Assembly: GCA_944325785.1 (NCBI GenBank)
Contig: CALVBN010000002.1
Coordinates: 124,001-188,000, forward strand
Length of the DNA: 64,000 nucleotides
Reading direction: 5' to 3'
Source: Candidatus Gastranaerophilales bacterium
GTDB taxonomy: Bacteria > Cyanobacteriota > Vampirovibrionia > Gastranaerophilales > Gastranaerophilaceae
The notes below the pieces were generated by a model, which ran no database searches, was not told the DNA's origin, and saw only the letters and a program-made list of their open reading frames with translations. Position numbers and translations under genes: made by a program. Shown piece by piece: positions 25,913 through 34,143 of the stretch. How positions within the stretch are numbered: position 1 is the first letter of the stretch; each line of letters begins with the position of its first letter.

Positions 25913-26127
25913 TAAACATCTTTAGGCTGGTATTCTTCCGGCTTTTCTTGTACATCTGCGATTGCGTCTTTTAATTCGTCTGTTTCTTTTTTGATAACAT
26001 CTTTTGCCTTCTTAAACTCATAAGAAGCTCTTCCCAGTGCTCTTGCAAGCTCCGGAATTCTTTTCCCGCCGAATAAAAGTAATATAACAACTAATATTAG
26101 AGTAATTTCTGTTATGCCTAATGACAT
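25912..26127 (-). CDS. tatA: Twin-arginine translocase TatA/TatE-type subunit
   Basis: This 71-residue protein has a short N-terminal membrane helix, the hinge [23 protein letters not shown] and an acidic amphipathic tail. This is the pore-forming subunit pattern. ATG 26127 has AAAGGAG upstream. It lies 18 bases after the polyferredoxin-like gene and directly before tatC. Confidence 0.93.
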   Translation of the reverse strand: MSLGITEITLILVVILLLFGGKRIPELARALGRASYEFKKAKDVIKKETDELKDAIADVQEKPEEYQPKDV

Positions 26128-26145
26128 TTATATATCTCCTTTCAT

Positions 26146-27240
26146 TTATATCCTTGTCTGCTCTCTTACTGCAAAAACCTCTATTGCTTCGCTTCTGCAG
26201 GCGTTTTTGCACGCTCCGCATCCGATACATTTTGAAGCGTCCAGCTTCGGAACAGAACCCTTTTCAAAACTAATTGCACCGTAAGGGCAGGCATCTGCGC
26301 ATAAACCGCATTTTATACAGCTATCATCTTTAATCATTGCCATACCAATACGCAAATGTTGTTTTTCTTCTTTTGATAAACGTTTTATTGCGCCAGACGG
26401 GCAGACTTCACCGCACCTTGCGCAGTCTTTTTTGCATGAACCTTTGCTATAGTCAAGATGGACAGCCGGAAACTCCTTATCTGCCTTGACAATAATTTTA
26501 TTCGGGCAATTCTCAACACAAAGATTGCAGTTTAAGCACTTATTAGCAAATCTTTCTTCGCTTCCCACGCCTGGAGGCAGTATTATATCCTTAAATTTCT
26601 GCACTACTTTATCTTTTATCTCAATCCCTGCTTTTATCATACACCCGAACAGAGCCAAAGCCCTGCCGTAAATCAAAAGTTCGCGTCTTTTTATGCTGAA
26701 TTTTGCATCGCTTTTAGGCTTAATTCCGTATTTCATTCCGCCTTTAGGGCAAATTGAAAGGCATTTAAGACATTTTATACAAGTTTCATTATCAACAGTT
26801 TTGTTTTTAGAATCAATACAGCCGGACGGGCAGTTTCTCTCGCACATCCCGCAGGAAACACAATCATCTTGAGAAATATAGATTTTATTTAAAGATATTT
26901 TTGATAAAATTCCGAGAATTGTTCCTGCAGGGCAAATATTAGTACAAAAGAAGCGGTTTTTGAAAAAGACAAGCATTAATACAACAACGGCTAAAATTAA
27001 ACCTGCAACAGAAACAGTAACCGCAGAGCCGAATGCTGTATAAGGATCAATGTATCTTACTGCAACAGCGCTACCACCCGCCAGAATACCAAAACATACT
27101 GCTGATATGAAATATTTAGCAGGATAATTCGGCGTAAAAGAGTTTTTCTTCTTTCTTCTCAAAATAAGAGCTTCAATTTCCTGCAGAATTCCGAACGGAC
27201 AAATCAGAGAGCAGTAAAATCTTCCGAATAACAAAGTCAA
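26146..27240 (-). CDS. NapH/polyferredoxin-like membrane Fe-S protein, 5'-truncated
   Basis: The remaining 364 residues carry membrane segments with the paired motifs FYCSLICPFG and FFCTNICPAG (CxxxCP, as in NapH/CcoG-type proteins). At least five CxxCxxCxxxC(P) clusters for 4Fe-4S centres follow. It would pass electrons at the membrane. The frame runs open upstream of the TTG at 27240 to a stop at about 27289 with no proper start, and the usual first 40-50 residues are missing. The upstream aldo/keto reductase is cut at the same place, so one deletion probably damaged both. Whether it is still translated is unclear. Confidence 0.7.
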   Translation of the reverse strand: MTLLFGRFYCSLICPFGILQEIEALILRRKKKNSFTPNYPAKYFISAVCFGILAGGSAVAVRYIDPYTAFGSAVTVSVAGLILAVVVLMLVFFKNRFFCTNICPAGTILGILSKISLNKIYISQDDCVSCGMCERNCPSGCIDSKNKTVDNETCIKCLKCLSICPKGGMKYGIKPKSDAKFSIKRRELLIYGRALALFGCMIKAGIEIKDKVVQKFKDIILPPGVGSEERFANKCLNCNLCVENCPNKIIVKADKEFPAVHLDYSKGSCKKDCARCGEVCPSGAIKRLSKEEKQHLRIGMAMIKDDSCIKCGLCADACPYGAISFEKGSVPKLDASKCIGCGACKNACRSEAIEVFAVREQTRI

Positions 27241-27283
27241 TAAGATTATACCGCCGAGAAGAACCGCTGCTATTATTGAAAAA

Positions 27284-27908
27284 TCAATAATTTAATTGAA
27301 GCTGGCAGAAATCCCATTTATGCTCATTTATAACTTCTCTTAACATTTGCGGGTCGCCGTGGAAAGAGAAACCAAGATGTTTGATTAAACCTTCTTTTTT
27401 AAGCTTGACAAGCTCGCCGTACATATCATTGTCGCGATAATTGCTCAAAGTATTTTTGTTTATATTGTGAACCATATAGTTGTCAAAATATTCAACCTGG
27501 CACTTTTTCAATTGTTCTTCGCAGAGTTTTCTAACATCTGCAGGAGATTTAACAAGATATGCCGGACATTTATCTGTCAGAATAAAGCTTTCCCGCGGAT
27601 ATTTCTTCAAAACCTCGCCGATTGCATTTTCAGACTTGCCTTCAACATACATATAAGCAGTGTCAAAATAATTAGCACCGTGAGCCATTGCATATTCGAC
27701 CATCTTATCCAGTTCGACCATATCTATTTTACCGTCACGCATAGGAAGACGCATACAGCCGAGTGCTATTAAAGGCATTGTTGTGTTGTCAAATTTTCTC
27801 CTTACAACCTGCCCTTCGGCTTTTTTAACTTCTTTTTCCCGCATCCTGCAAGCAAAGCCGTTCCGCGTACTGCTAATGCTGAATTTATAATAAACTCTTG
27901 CGTTTCAT
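27284..27908 (-). pseudogene. Aldo/keto reductase with lipoprotein/Tat-like signal, broken
   Basis: ATG 27908 (AAGGAG upstream) starts KRK..., and a +1 frame gives FIINSALAVRGTALLAGCG, a lipoprotein-type signal. The third frame continues KEVKKAEGQVVRRKF and the enzyme body (LGCMRLPMRDGKID, YFDTAYMYVEGKSE, SFILTDKCP), ending at QLQLNY near the substrate strand. Two one-base losses in A-runs and loss of the C-terminal half make it a pseudogene. Intact relatives are about 370-390 residues with a C-terminal Fe-S part. It lies between flavodoxin and the polyferredoxin-like gene, a redox operon. Confidence 0.8.
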
Positions 27909-27918
27909 TTATTTCTCC

Positions 27919-28386
27919 TTATAGATTTAAATTGTTAATCCAAGCCTTTATATCATTTTCATTTGCGGAATGTTCATAAGATGTATATCCGCTCATAACT
28001 TTTGCTTTTGGCGCAAGTTTCTGCATATCCTCGTAAGTCATAGATGCACCGCCTCCGCCGTGTGTACAGAATGGAACGATAACTTTCCCTTCAAAATCAT
28101 TATTCTTAATAAACGTTTTTACAGGTCCAGCCATTGTATACCACCAGACAGGAGTTCCGATAAATATTATATCATAATTTTTTACATTTCCGTTATTTGT
28201 CAATTCCGGATAGAAATCATTTTCTTTTTCTTTCTTTGCTTGTGCGACAACTGCATTATATCCGGCAGGATAAGGTTCTGAAGGTATTATTTCAAACAAG
28301 TTCCCGCCTGTAATTTTTTGAATTTTTTCTGCCGCAGACCTTGTATTTCCGGAATGCGAATAATAAGCGATTAAAATATTTGCCAT
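27919..28386 (-). CDS. Flavodoxin family protein
   Basis: This 155-residue protein has an FMN phosphate loop SHSGNTRSAAEKI (about 10-22). GTPVWWYTMAGPVKTF provides the isoalloxazine-stacking tryptophans, and FCTHGGGG follows. It carries electrons or reduces quinones and is first in a small operon with an aldo/keto reductase and a membrane Fe-S protein. GGAGG precedes ATG 28386. A promoter with a 19-bp spacer and internal dyad lies upstream, suggesting control by a MerR-type stress regulator. Confidence 0.9.
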   Translation of the reverse strand: MANILIAYYSHSGNTRSAAEKIQKITGGNLFEIIPSEPYPAGYNAVVAQAKKEKENDFYPELTNNGNVKNYDIIFIGTPVWWYTMAGPVKTFIKNNDFEGKVIVPFCTHGGGGASMTYEDMQKLAPKAKVMSGYTSYEHSANENDIKAWINNLNL

Positions 28387-28406
28387 AGAACCTCCATTTT
28401 TTTATT

Positions 28407-28437
28407 ATTTTACAACTTGATAGCCACTATCAGTCAA
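28407..28437 (-). promoter_or_regulatory. MerR-type promoter (19-bp spacer with dyad) before flavodoxin
   Basis: On the minus strand, TTGACT (28437-28432), a 19-bp spacer and TAAAAT (28412-28407). The spacer holds GATAG-TGG-CTATC, a perfect inverted repeat. Overlong 19-20 bp spacers with a central dyad are typical of MerR-family activated promoters, which untwist DNA. No merR gene is in the window. Confidence 0.65.
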
Positions 28438-28490
28438 GGGGAAGAGATTAAAACTTCAAATAAAACCGGAGAATATCTTAAATTCTTTCA

Positions 28491-28520
28491 ATAAAAAAGC
28501 CTCCTAATGGAGGCTTTTAA
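28491..28520 (-). terminator. Terminator after the tRNA cluster
   Basis: On the minus strand, AAAAGCCTCC-atta-GGAGG(g)CTTTTTT follows tRNA-Tyr; one base is bulged in the stem. The A-run on the other side could also stop plus-strand transcription. Confidence 0.7.
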
Positions 28521-28526
28521 AGTATT

Positions 28527-28608
28527 GGGCAGGGGTGGATTCGAACCACCGTACACTCTCGTGAACAGATTTACAGTCTGTCGCCTTTAGCCACTCGGCC
28601 ACCTACCC
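28527..28608 (-). tRNA. tRNA-Tyr (GTA)
   Basis: The acceptor GGGTAGG pairs with CCTGCCC, the discriminator is A and the anticodon loop is CTGTAAA with GTA. The long variable arm marks a class II tRNA, as bacterial tRNA-Tyr should be. TTCGAATC fits the T loop. CCA is not encoded. Confidence 0.95.
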
Positions 28609-28629
28609 ATATTCTCTTTTCATAAAATT

Positions 28630-28701
28630 TGCCTTTGACGGGATTTGAACCCGTGGCCTCTCCCTTACCAAGGGAGTGCGCTACCCCTGCGCCACAAAGG
28701 C
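28630..28701 (-). tRNA. tRNA-Thr (GGT)
   Basis: The acceptor GCCTTTG/CAAAGGC closes the cloverleaf. The anticodon stem CTCCC/GGGAG holds loop TTGGTAA, giving anticodon GGT. It is the middle of three tRNAs on the minus strand. Confidence 0.95.
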
Positions 28702-28767
28702 TTAACTAGGTCCGTAATGCAAAGAGTTATAAATCTATTTGCCCCGCTCAATTGTCAAAAAAATAAT

Positions 28768-28839
28768 AGCCGGTAATAGGAATCGAACCTACAACCTACG
28801 GTTTACAAAACCGTTGCTCTACCGTTGAGCTATACCGGC
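28768..28839 (-). tRNA. tRNA-Thr (TGT)
   Basis: The acceptor GCCGGTA/TACCGGC closes the cloverleaf. The anticodon stem ACGGT/ACCGT holds loop TTTGTAA, giving anticodon TGT. It is the first of the cluster in transcription order. Confidence 0.95.
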
Positions 28840-28956
28840 GTCAAGTCTTATGATATTAAAAACAAAATTTATTGTCAACTCAAAATTTTGACTTTTTTAA
28901 AAATTTTATTATAGAGATATTAACTACACTAAAAAGATGATTTTATAAATTTTTAC

Positions 28957-28984
28957 TAAAGCATTTATACTAATCATCCGATTA
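28957..28984 (+). promoter_or_regulatory. Possible sigma28-type promoter before the flagellar rod genes
   Basis: TAAAGCAT (28957-28964), 12 bp, TCCGATTA (28977-28984). This resembles the flagellar sigma28 pattern TAAAGTTT-N11-GCCGATAA, but with one base more in the spacer. It is 23 bp before ATG 29007. Confidence 0.35.
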
Positions 28985-29006
28985 GATTGATAAAAGAGGT
29001 ACAACT

Positions 29007-29705
29007 ATGCAAATCAACGGTGGTGTAAGATTTTGTGAACAAGGTATGAAAGCTTCAATTCGAGCCATGCATGTTCAGAGTGAAATCATTGGAATGATAA
29101 ATGAAAACGTGACCGGTTTTGATAAAGTCGGGTTTCAAAGAAGAGAGCCGGTTGTTTCGTCATTTACGGAATATATCGGTGTACACGGATTATCAAGCAC
29201 TGTAGATGATCAAGTGGGGCGTATTATGGCTTCCAAAAACCCACTCGATATAACAATGGCAAACAAAGGATATTTCCAGATTCAAACTCTGGAAGGTGTC
29301 CAGCTTACCCGCGACGGTCGTTTTAAACTTGACAAGGATGGTAATCTTCTTAATTTAGAAGACAACCCTGTTCTTTCTGATGCGGGAATGCCGATTAAAC
29401 TTCCGGTACTTCCGGATAACCCTCAACAGGTAGTTGTTAATACCAGAGGTAAAATCAGTGTTTATGACAAGGAATCCAACCAGTTAATTACAGCCGGTAA
29501 TCTCGGAATTGTTGACGCTAACGGAATGGCAGTATTAAATCCGGATGTAAAGCAGGGTTATAATGAGTATTCAAATGTCAGCCTTCAAACTGAATTTATG
29601 GCAGTAAAACCTGTTGTAAGAAATTTTGAAGCCAACAGACAAATTTTTATGATTGAAAATTCCAATTTACAAAGAGTCATAAGCCAGTTAGGTTCTGTTT
29701 CATAG
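29007..29705 (+). CDS. Flagellar basal-body rod/hook protein, FlgG/FlgF family (1)
   Basis: This 232-residue protein has the FlgF/FlgG pattern: an N-terminal helix with an altered rod motif (INENVTGFDKVGFQRREP in place of NxANxxTxGFK), a central NKGYFQI and LTRDGRFKLDKDGNL, and a C-terminal helix where NVSLQTEFMAVKPVVRNFEANRQI carries the family ends. It would assemble the rod outside the membrane. ATG 29007 has AAGAGG upstream. It is first in a four-gene set with FlgB and FlgC. FlgF and FlgG cannot be told apart with confidence. Confidence 0.82.
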   Translation: MQINGGVRFCEQGMKASIRAMHVQSEIIGMINENVTGFDKVGFQRREPVVSSFTEYIGVHGLSSTVDDQVGRIMASKNPLDITMANKGYFQIQTLEGVQLTRDGRFKLDKDGNLLNLEDNPVLSDAGMPIKLPVLPDNPQQVVVNTRGKISVYDKESNQLITAGNLGIVDANGMAVLNPDVKQGYNEYSNVSLQTEFMAVKPVVRNFEANRQIFMIENSNLQRVISQLGSVS

Positions 29706-29718
29706 GAGGATTTAAACT

Positions 29719-30432
29719 ATGTATAACATGCAAGCAGTCGTAAGAAAAAGTATAAATAATGCAACAATGCAGTTTGAAAAATTGGGCTATATTGCTAACA
29801 ACTTAGCCAACTATAACACTGCTGCTTACAAAACCTCAAGATTTGAACAAATCTTAAGAGAGGACGGCTATATAGACGGTGCAATAAGAACAAATGCGCT
29901 TCAAGGTTCAATCAGAATAAGCAAAAATCCTTATGATATTGCAATTGAAGGAGAAGGCTATATTCCGGTTGTTTCAGAAGACGGCGAAATCCAATACACC
30001 CGCGACGGCGCTCTTAAAAGAGGTGAAAACGGATACTTAATGACCGTTGACGGCTGGATGGTAGGCGACGGAATTAAAATTCCAGCAAATTCTTACAAGT
30101 TTGAAATAAAACCTAACGGAGATGTTATAAACTATGATAATGCCGGTTCGCTGCCGGAAAAAATCGGAACAATTCCTATTGTACAGTTTGAATGTCCGGA
30201 AGCTTTAGAGCAGGGGCATAACAACAAAATGGTTTATAATGAAGAATCCGGCGCTCCGCAGATTATCAAGAATTCTGATAACATCAGACAGTATGCAACA
30301 GAAATTTCAAACACAAGCATATATGACGAAATCAATGACCTAATGAGGCTTAATACATCAATGATTGCAAGTATGAACCTTATGAAAGTCGCTGACGATA
30401 TGTATAACAAAGCAATTAATATTAGAGAATAA
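29719..30432 (+). CDS. Flagellar basal-body rod protein, FlgG/FlgF family (2)
   Basis: This 237-residue paralogue of the preceding gene carries LGYIANNLANYNTAAYKTSRF (the rod motif NNLANxxTxAYK), then EGEGYIPV and YTRDGALKRGENGYLMT typical of FlgF/FlgG. The C-terminal ISNTSIYDEINDLMRLNTSM forms the conserved end helix. AGGAGG lies before ATG 29719. Two proteins of this family followed by FlgB and FlgC suggest that rod assembly genes are grouped, with the hook, ring and export genes elsewhere. Confidence 0.85.
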   Translation: MYNMQAVVRKSINNATMQFEKLGYIANNLANYNTAAYKTSRFEQILREDGYIDGAIRTNALQGSIRISKNPYDIAIEGEGYIPVVSEDGEIQYTRDGALKRGENGYLMTVDGWMVGDGIKIPANSYKFEIKPNGDVINYDNAGSLPEKIGTIPIVQFECPEALEQGHNNKMVYNEESGAPQIIKNSDNIRQYATEISNTSIYDEINDLMRLNTSMIASMNLMKVADDMYNKAINIRE

Positions 30433-30443
30433 GGTGAAATAAG

Positions 30444-30794
30444 ATGACATTTACAAGCTTAGATTCAATGGGCAAAACCGGTATAATGCTGGATTTAATC
30501 TCTCAAAGACAGCGCGCTTTGGGTTCTAACGTCGCAAACGTAGACACCCCTGGATACGTAAGACGTGATATTGATTTTTCACAGTATTTGGGTTCTATGA
30601 ACAGCCCGCTTGAAACAAAGCTGTCCAGTGAGCTTGGACCATCCGGAGTTATTGAAGACCGGAGACGGAGCGAAATTGATATTGCGGAAGAGTTAACCGA
30701 AATGCAGAAAAACTCAATTCTCTACACAATGGCAACAAGAAGAATGTCCAATATTATAACAGAGATGAAAACCGTTATAAATGTCGGAAAATAG
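30444..30794 (+). CDS. flgB: Flagellar basal-body rod protein FlgB
   Basis: This 116-residue protein has the typical short FlgB length. LGSNVANVDTPGYVRRDIDF is the NxANxxTPGYxxxDxxF rod motif. The C-terminal helix ELTEMQKNSILYTMATRRM resembles other FlgB ends. It forms the proximal rod near the MS ring. It is 11 bases after the FlgF/G gene and before flgC. Confidence 0.9.
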   Translation: MTFTSLDSMGKTGIMLDLISQRQRALGSNVANVDTPGYVRRDIDFSQYLGSMNSPLETKLSSELGPSGVIEDRRRSEIDIAEELTEMQKNSILYTMATRRMSNIITEMKTVINVGK

Positions 30795-30824
30795 TTAGGT
30801 TTTTGAAGAAAGCGAGGCTTTAAA

Positions 30825-31271
30825 ATGAGTATAATGGAATCAATTAACATAGGTTCAAATGCCTTAAAAGCACACGGCTTAAGGTTGGATATCCACGCAA
30901 AAAACATTGCAAACATCGATACGCCTAACTATGTAAGACGTATACCTGTCTTAAATGCCTCAGAAGATATTTCATTCCACGGACTTATGAATGTCATGAA
31001 AAATGATGTTTTCGGCACAGGCACCTTACCCTATCTGCAGGGAGGCGTGGTTTTTAACGGATGTGTAGAAGACCCTACCGTAGGAGAAAGAATCTATGCA
31101 CCCGGACATCCCGACGCAGATGCTAACGGATATATAAGAGCATCCAATGTTAACGCCATGGTCGACATGGCTGATGCTATTATGGCTCAAAGAGCATATG
31201 AAGCAAACCTTGCACTTGTTAATATTTCAAAATCAATGGCTTCCAGAGCTGTAGAAATCGGCAGAAGCTAA
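30825..31271 (+). CDS. flgC: Flagellar basal-body rod protein FlgC
   Basis: This 148-residue protein has AKNIANIDTPNYVRRIPV as rod motif and VYAPGHPDAD-type residues (IYAPGHPDADANGYIRASNVN), which are diagnostic of FlgC. The end helix is VDMADAIMAQRAYEANL. AGCGAGG lies before ATG 30825. It closes the rod set; its last codons overlap the end of the opposing small gene by 4 bases. Confidence 0.92.
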   Translation: MSIMESINIGSNALKAHGLRLDIHAKNIANIDTPNYVRRIPVLNASEDISFHGLMNVMKNDVFGTGTLPYLQGGVVFNGCVEDPTVGERIYAPGHPDADANGYIRASNVNAMVDMADAIMAQRAYEANLALVNISKSMASRAVEIGRS

Positions 31272-31546
31272 GATTTAGACAGTGTTGAAAATTTTATATC
31301 TATTGTGCGCTTTAATATTTCGGCGTATGGTTTTCTTATTGCGTACATAGCATTGGTAGATTTTTCTATTCTTTTTACCCACAGACAACTCAACGCTCCG
31401 AGTGCAACCGCAAATGGCAAATCCTTCTTATACGCACTTATACCTGCTAGTGTAAGATTTGCAGCAAACATCTTTAAGCTGTCATTACGTATATTGCGTA
31501 AATTTCGATACTGTCTGTTCACTGCATTTCCTGGTAATATTTTCAT
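31268..31546 (-). CDS. Small hypothetical protein
   Basis: This 92-residue protein is supported by a strong AAGGAGG 8 bases before ATG 31546. It is basic at both ends (MKILPGNAVNRQYRNLRNIR and EILKRTIDIKFSTLSKS). A moderately hydrophobic centre (FAANLTLAGIS...LPFAVALGALSCLWV, about 28-56) could span or touch a membrane. I do not recognise the family. It overlaps the flgC stop by 4 bases in convergent arrangement. Confidence 0.65.
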   Translation of the reverse strand: MKILPGNAVNRQYRNLRNIRNDSLKMFAANLTLAGISAYKKDLPFAVALGALSCLWVKRIEKSTNAMYAIRKPYAEILKRTIDIKFSTLSKS

Positions 31547-31645
31547 TATAAAAACCTCCTTATACTATTAAAACTCAAACATAATTCTTTTTGCCAGTTA
31601 TATATATTTAAGTTATAATAAAGAAAATTATGTATGGAGTTTATT

Positions 31646-32491
31646 ATGTTTGAAGATTTTAATGAAGTTGTATGCTTAGGTATGGGCGGTTCATATTCAG
31701 AAATTGCCAAAGATAAATTGTTTAAGGCATATGACTTATATTTATACCAACGCTCTTTAAATTCTATTAAAGAATGTATTGATTATGTTGACGAAAACAG
31801 CAACGCTATAGCTGTTCTGCCGGTTGAAACAACCTATAAAGGCATAATAAGAGAAACTATTGACAACTTAATCTTAACTAAAAATCTGAACATACAAATT
31901 CTTGCAGAAACAATTGTTCCGGTAAACGACTGTATTCTATCCAAGACTACTGAGTTTTACAGTCTTACAGGACTTATTGCAAATCCGAATGCCCTTGCAA
32001 AGAGCAAAATTTTTGTGCGCGACGAAATGCCACGGCAGCTTAATATTGTTGTTGCTGAAAGTATGGATGATGCTGCAAGGCTCCTAAACGGCTATAATTT
32101 GACATACTCTATTATCGGCACGCATAAGACCGCGGAAATTTATAATTTAAATATTTTAAGAGAACATATTGAAGATGATAAAGATAACAAACGCAGATTT
32201 ATTGTAATCGGAGATGCGGAAACTCATCCTACAGGAAAAGATAAAACTAGCATAGTTCTTTTCTTAAATGATAGACAGGGAGCGCTTCTAGATATTGTGC
32301 AGGTGTTCGTTAAATATCACATAAATATAACGCAGATTAATTCCAAAATGATGAATAACAATGCAGAAGAACAAGCTGTATTTATCGACTTTGACGGACA
32401 TAAAGAAGACGAGATTATAAAAAATCTTATTAAAGAACTTGAACCGCAGGTAAAAAGCATAAGAATAATAGGCTCCTACTCCAAATTCTAA
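31646..32491 (+). CDS. pheA: Prephenate dehydratase
   Basis: This enzyme converts prephenate to phenylpyruvate in phenylalanine synthesis. Residues 1-180 form the catalytic domain (LGMGGSYSEIAKDKL, AVLPVETTYKGIIRETIDNL, a version of the GT-R-F end as DNKRRFIVIGD). Residues 195-281 form an ACT domain (KTSIVLFLNDRQGALLDIVQVF, INITQINSKMM) for feedback by phenylalanine. ATG 31646 is preferred over ATG 31634 because GGAG lies 6 bases before it. There is no chorismate mutase domain. It is monocistronic, followed by a transporter gene. Confidence 0.85.
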   Translation: MFEDFNEVVCLGMGGSYSEIAKDKLFKAYDLYLYQRSLNSIKECIDYVDENSNAIAVLPVETTYKGIIRETIDNLILTKNLNIQILAETIVPVNDCILSKTTEFYSLTGLIANPNALAKSKIFVRDEMPRQLNIVVAESMDDAARLLNGYNLTYSIIGTHKTAEIYNLNILREHIEDDKDNKRRFIVIGDAETHPTGKDKTSIVLFLNDRQGALLDIVQVFVKYHINITQINSKMMNNNAEEQAVFIDFDGHKEDEIIKNLIKELEPQVKSIRIIGSYSKF

Positions 32492-32545
32492 TATTAGATA
32501 AATAGTTTATTGCTTACGCAGCATATGCGTGTTAAAATTTCTTTT

Positions 32546-34090
32546 ATGACTAAAAATACAGAAGAGCAGAAAATAAATCCCTGGCTGGCTTGCCTGCCTA
32601 CAATGGTTGCTGCATTTATGTTTGTACTGGATGAAACCATTGCAAACGTAGCATTGCCGCATATGGCAGGAAGTTTTTCCGTAAGCAGGGAAGAATCCAT
32701 GTGGATTTTAACATTTTATTTAATTGCAAGCGGTATTGTAATTCCGATGGTTGGCTGGTTCAGCAAAGTTCTCGGACGCAAAAACTTTTTTATCCTAAGT
32801 ATTATAATTTTTACGGTTGCTTCCGGACTGTGCGGTATTGCCAAGAACTTGGAATCTATGGTACTTTACCGCATCTTGCAGGGTATAGGGGGCGGGGGAC
32901 TGCTTCCGGTTTCACAGGCAATACTGTTGGAAAATTTTAAACCTCAAGAAAGAGGAAAAGCTATGGCTGTGTTCGGACTGGTCATAGTTATTGCACCTAT
33001 TATCGGTCCGGTGCTGGGCGGCTGGATTACGGAAAACTGGTCCTGGCCGTTTATCTATTTTATTAATATTCCAATAGGTATTATTGCGCTTTTTCTGGCA
33101 AGAGCTTTTATATATGATCCGCCTTACGCAAGAAAACAACAGGGAGTCAAAACCGACGGACTCGGATTTTTCTTACTCTCTATATGGCTTTTAACTCTCC
33201 AGATTGTACTGGACAAGGGGAACAATGCTGACTGGTTTAATGCAGCATGGATATGCTGGTTGTCAGGGATTTCTGCCGTTGCAGGGATTGCATTTTTAAT
33301 ATCACAGATAAAAAATAAAGAATCGCTTGTTGATTTAAGCGTATTTAAAGATAAGAACTTTACAATAGGAACATTTGTACAAGTAGTAATGCAGGCAGTA
33401 TTATTAGCATCGCTTGCTATTTTGCCTCAGTTTCTGCAGTCACTTATGGGATATGACGCATACAAAAGCGGTTTATCTATGATGCCAAGAGGCTTGGGCG
33501 CTTTGATGGCAATGTTTCTCTGTGCATCTTTGTCAAACCTCGTTGATAACAGACTTCTTGTAATGATAGGACTCGGATGCATTGCAGGCGGAAGCTGGAT
33601 GCTCGGAGAATTAAATCTGCAGATATCCACAATGAATATCGGATTCCCCAACTTTCTGTTCGGAATAGGACTGGGGCTTGCAATGATTCCTATTATAACT
33701 TTATCAATGGCAACTATAAGTAACGCACAAATGACAAATGCCAGCGGACTTCAGAACCTCTTGAAAAACATCGGCGGTGCGTTCGGCACCTCTATTGTTG
33801 CGACACTTCTCTCCAGAGGAGCGCAAAAGCATCAGTTCATGCTGATTGAGCATCTATCTGATACTGTTCAGACTTATTCTGAAAGAGTGCAGGCTTATGC
33901 AAGTATGTTTATGTCAACTGTTGACCCTCATACAGCGCACTATATGGGACAGTATAATGCGTACAGGCTTCTTATGCAGCAAGCTAATTTATCCGCATTT
34001 ATAGATGCTTTCAGAATTTTTGCCATTGCAAGCATTGTTATTATTCCGTTAATTTTACTGCTTAAAAATCTCAAAGAAGAAGAAACATAA
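32546..34090 (+). CDS. DHA2-family (EmrB-type) drug/proton antiporter
   Basis: This protein of about 514 residues is predicted to have 14 membrane helices. It carries MFS motif DETIANVALPHMAGSF (motif D1 of the 14-helix family), GWFSKVLGRKNFF (motif A) and GGGLLPVSQAILLENFKPQERGKAM, with the motif C-type GPVLGGWITENWSW. It would export toxic compounds using the proton gradient. The start is uncertain: no good ribosome site precedes ATG 32546, and in-frame ATG 32525 or TTG 32510 are alternatives. It ends at a two-way terminator shared with minE. Confidence 0.85.
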   Translation: MTKNTEEQKINPWLACLPTMVAAFMFVLDETIANVALPHMAGSFSVSREESMWILTFYLIASGIVIPMVGWFSKVLGRKNFFILSIIIFTVASGLCGIAKNLESMVLYRILQGIGGGGLLPVSQAILLENFKPQERGKAMAVFGLVIVIAPIIGPVLGGWITENWSWPFIYFINIPIGIIALFLARAFIYDPPYARKQQGVKTDGLGFFLLSIWLLTLQIVLDKGNNADWFNAAWICWLSGISAVAGIAFLISQIKNKESLVDLSVFKDKNFTIGTFVQVVMQAVLLASLAILPQFLQSLMGYDAYKSGLSMMPRGLGALMAMFLCASLSNLVDNRLLVMIGLGCIAGGSWMLGELNLQISTMNIGFPNFLFGIGLGLAMIPIITLSMATISNAQMTNASGLQNLLKNIGGAFGTSIVATLLSRGAQKHQFMLIEHLSDTVQTYSERVQAYASMFMSTVDPHTAHYMGQYNAYRLLMQQANLSAFIDAFRIFAIASIVIIPLILLLKNLKEEET

Positions 34091-34131
34091 TAAAAAAAAC
34101 AGACCGCTGAAAAAACCGGTCTGTTTTTTTA
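34091..34131. terminator. Bidirectional terminator between the exporter and minE
   Basis: CAGACCG / CGGTCTG arms flanked by an A-run at left and a T-run at right serve both convergent transcripts. Confidence 0.85.
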
Positions 34132-34143
34132 TTATTATAAAAT

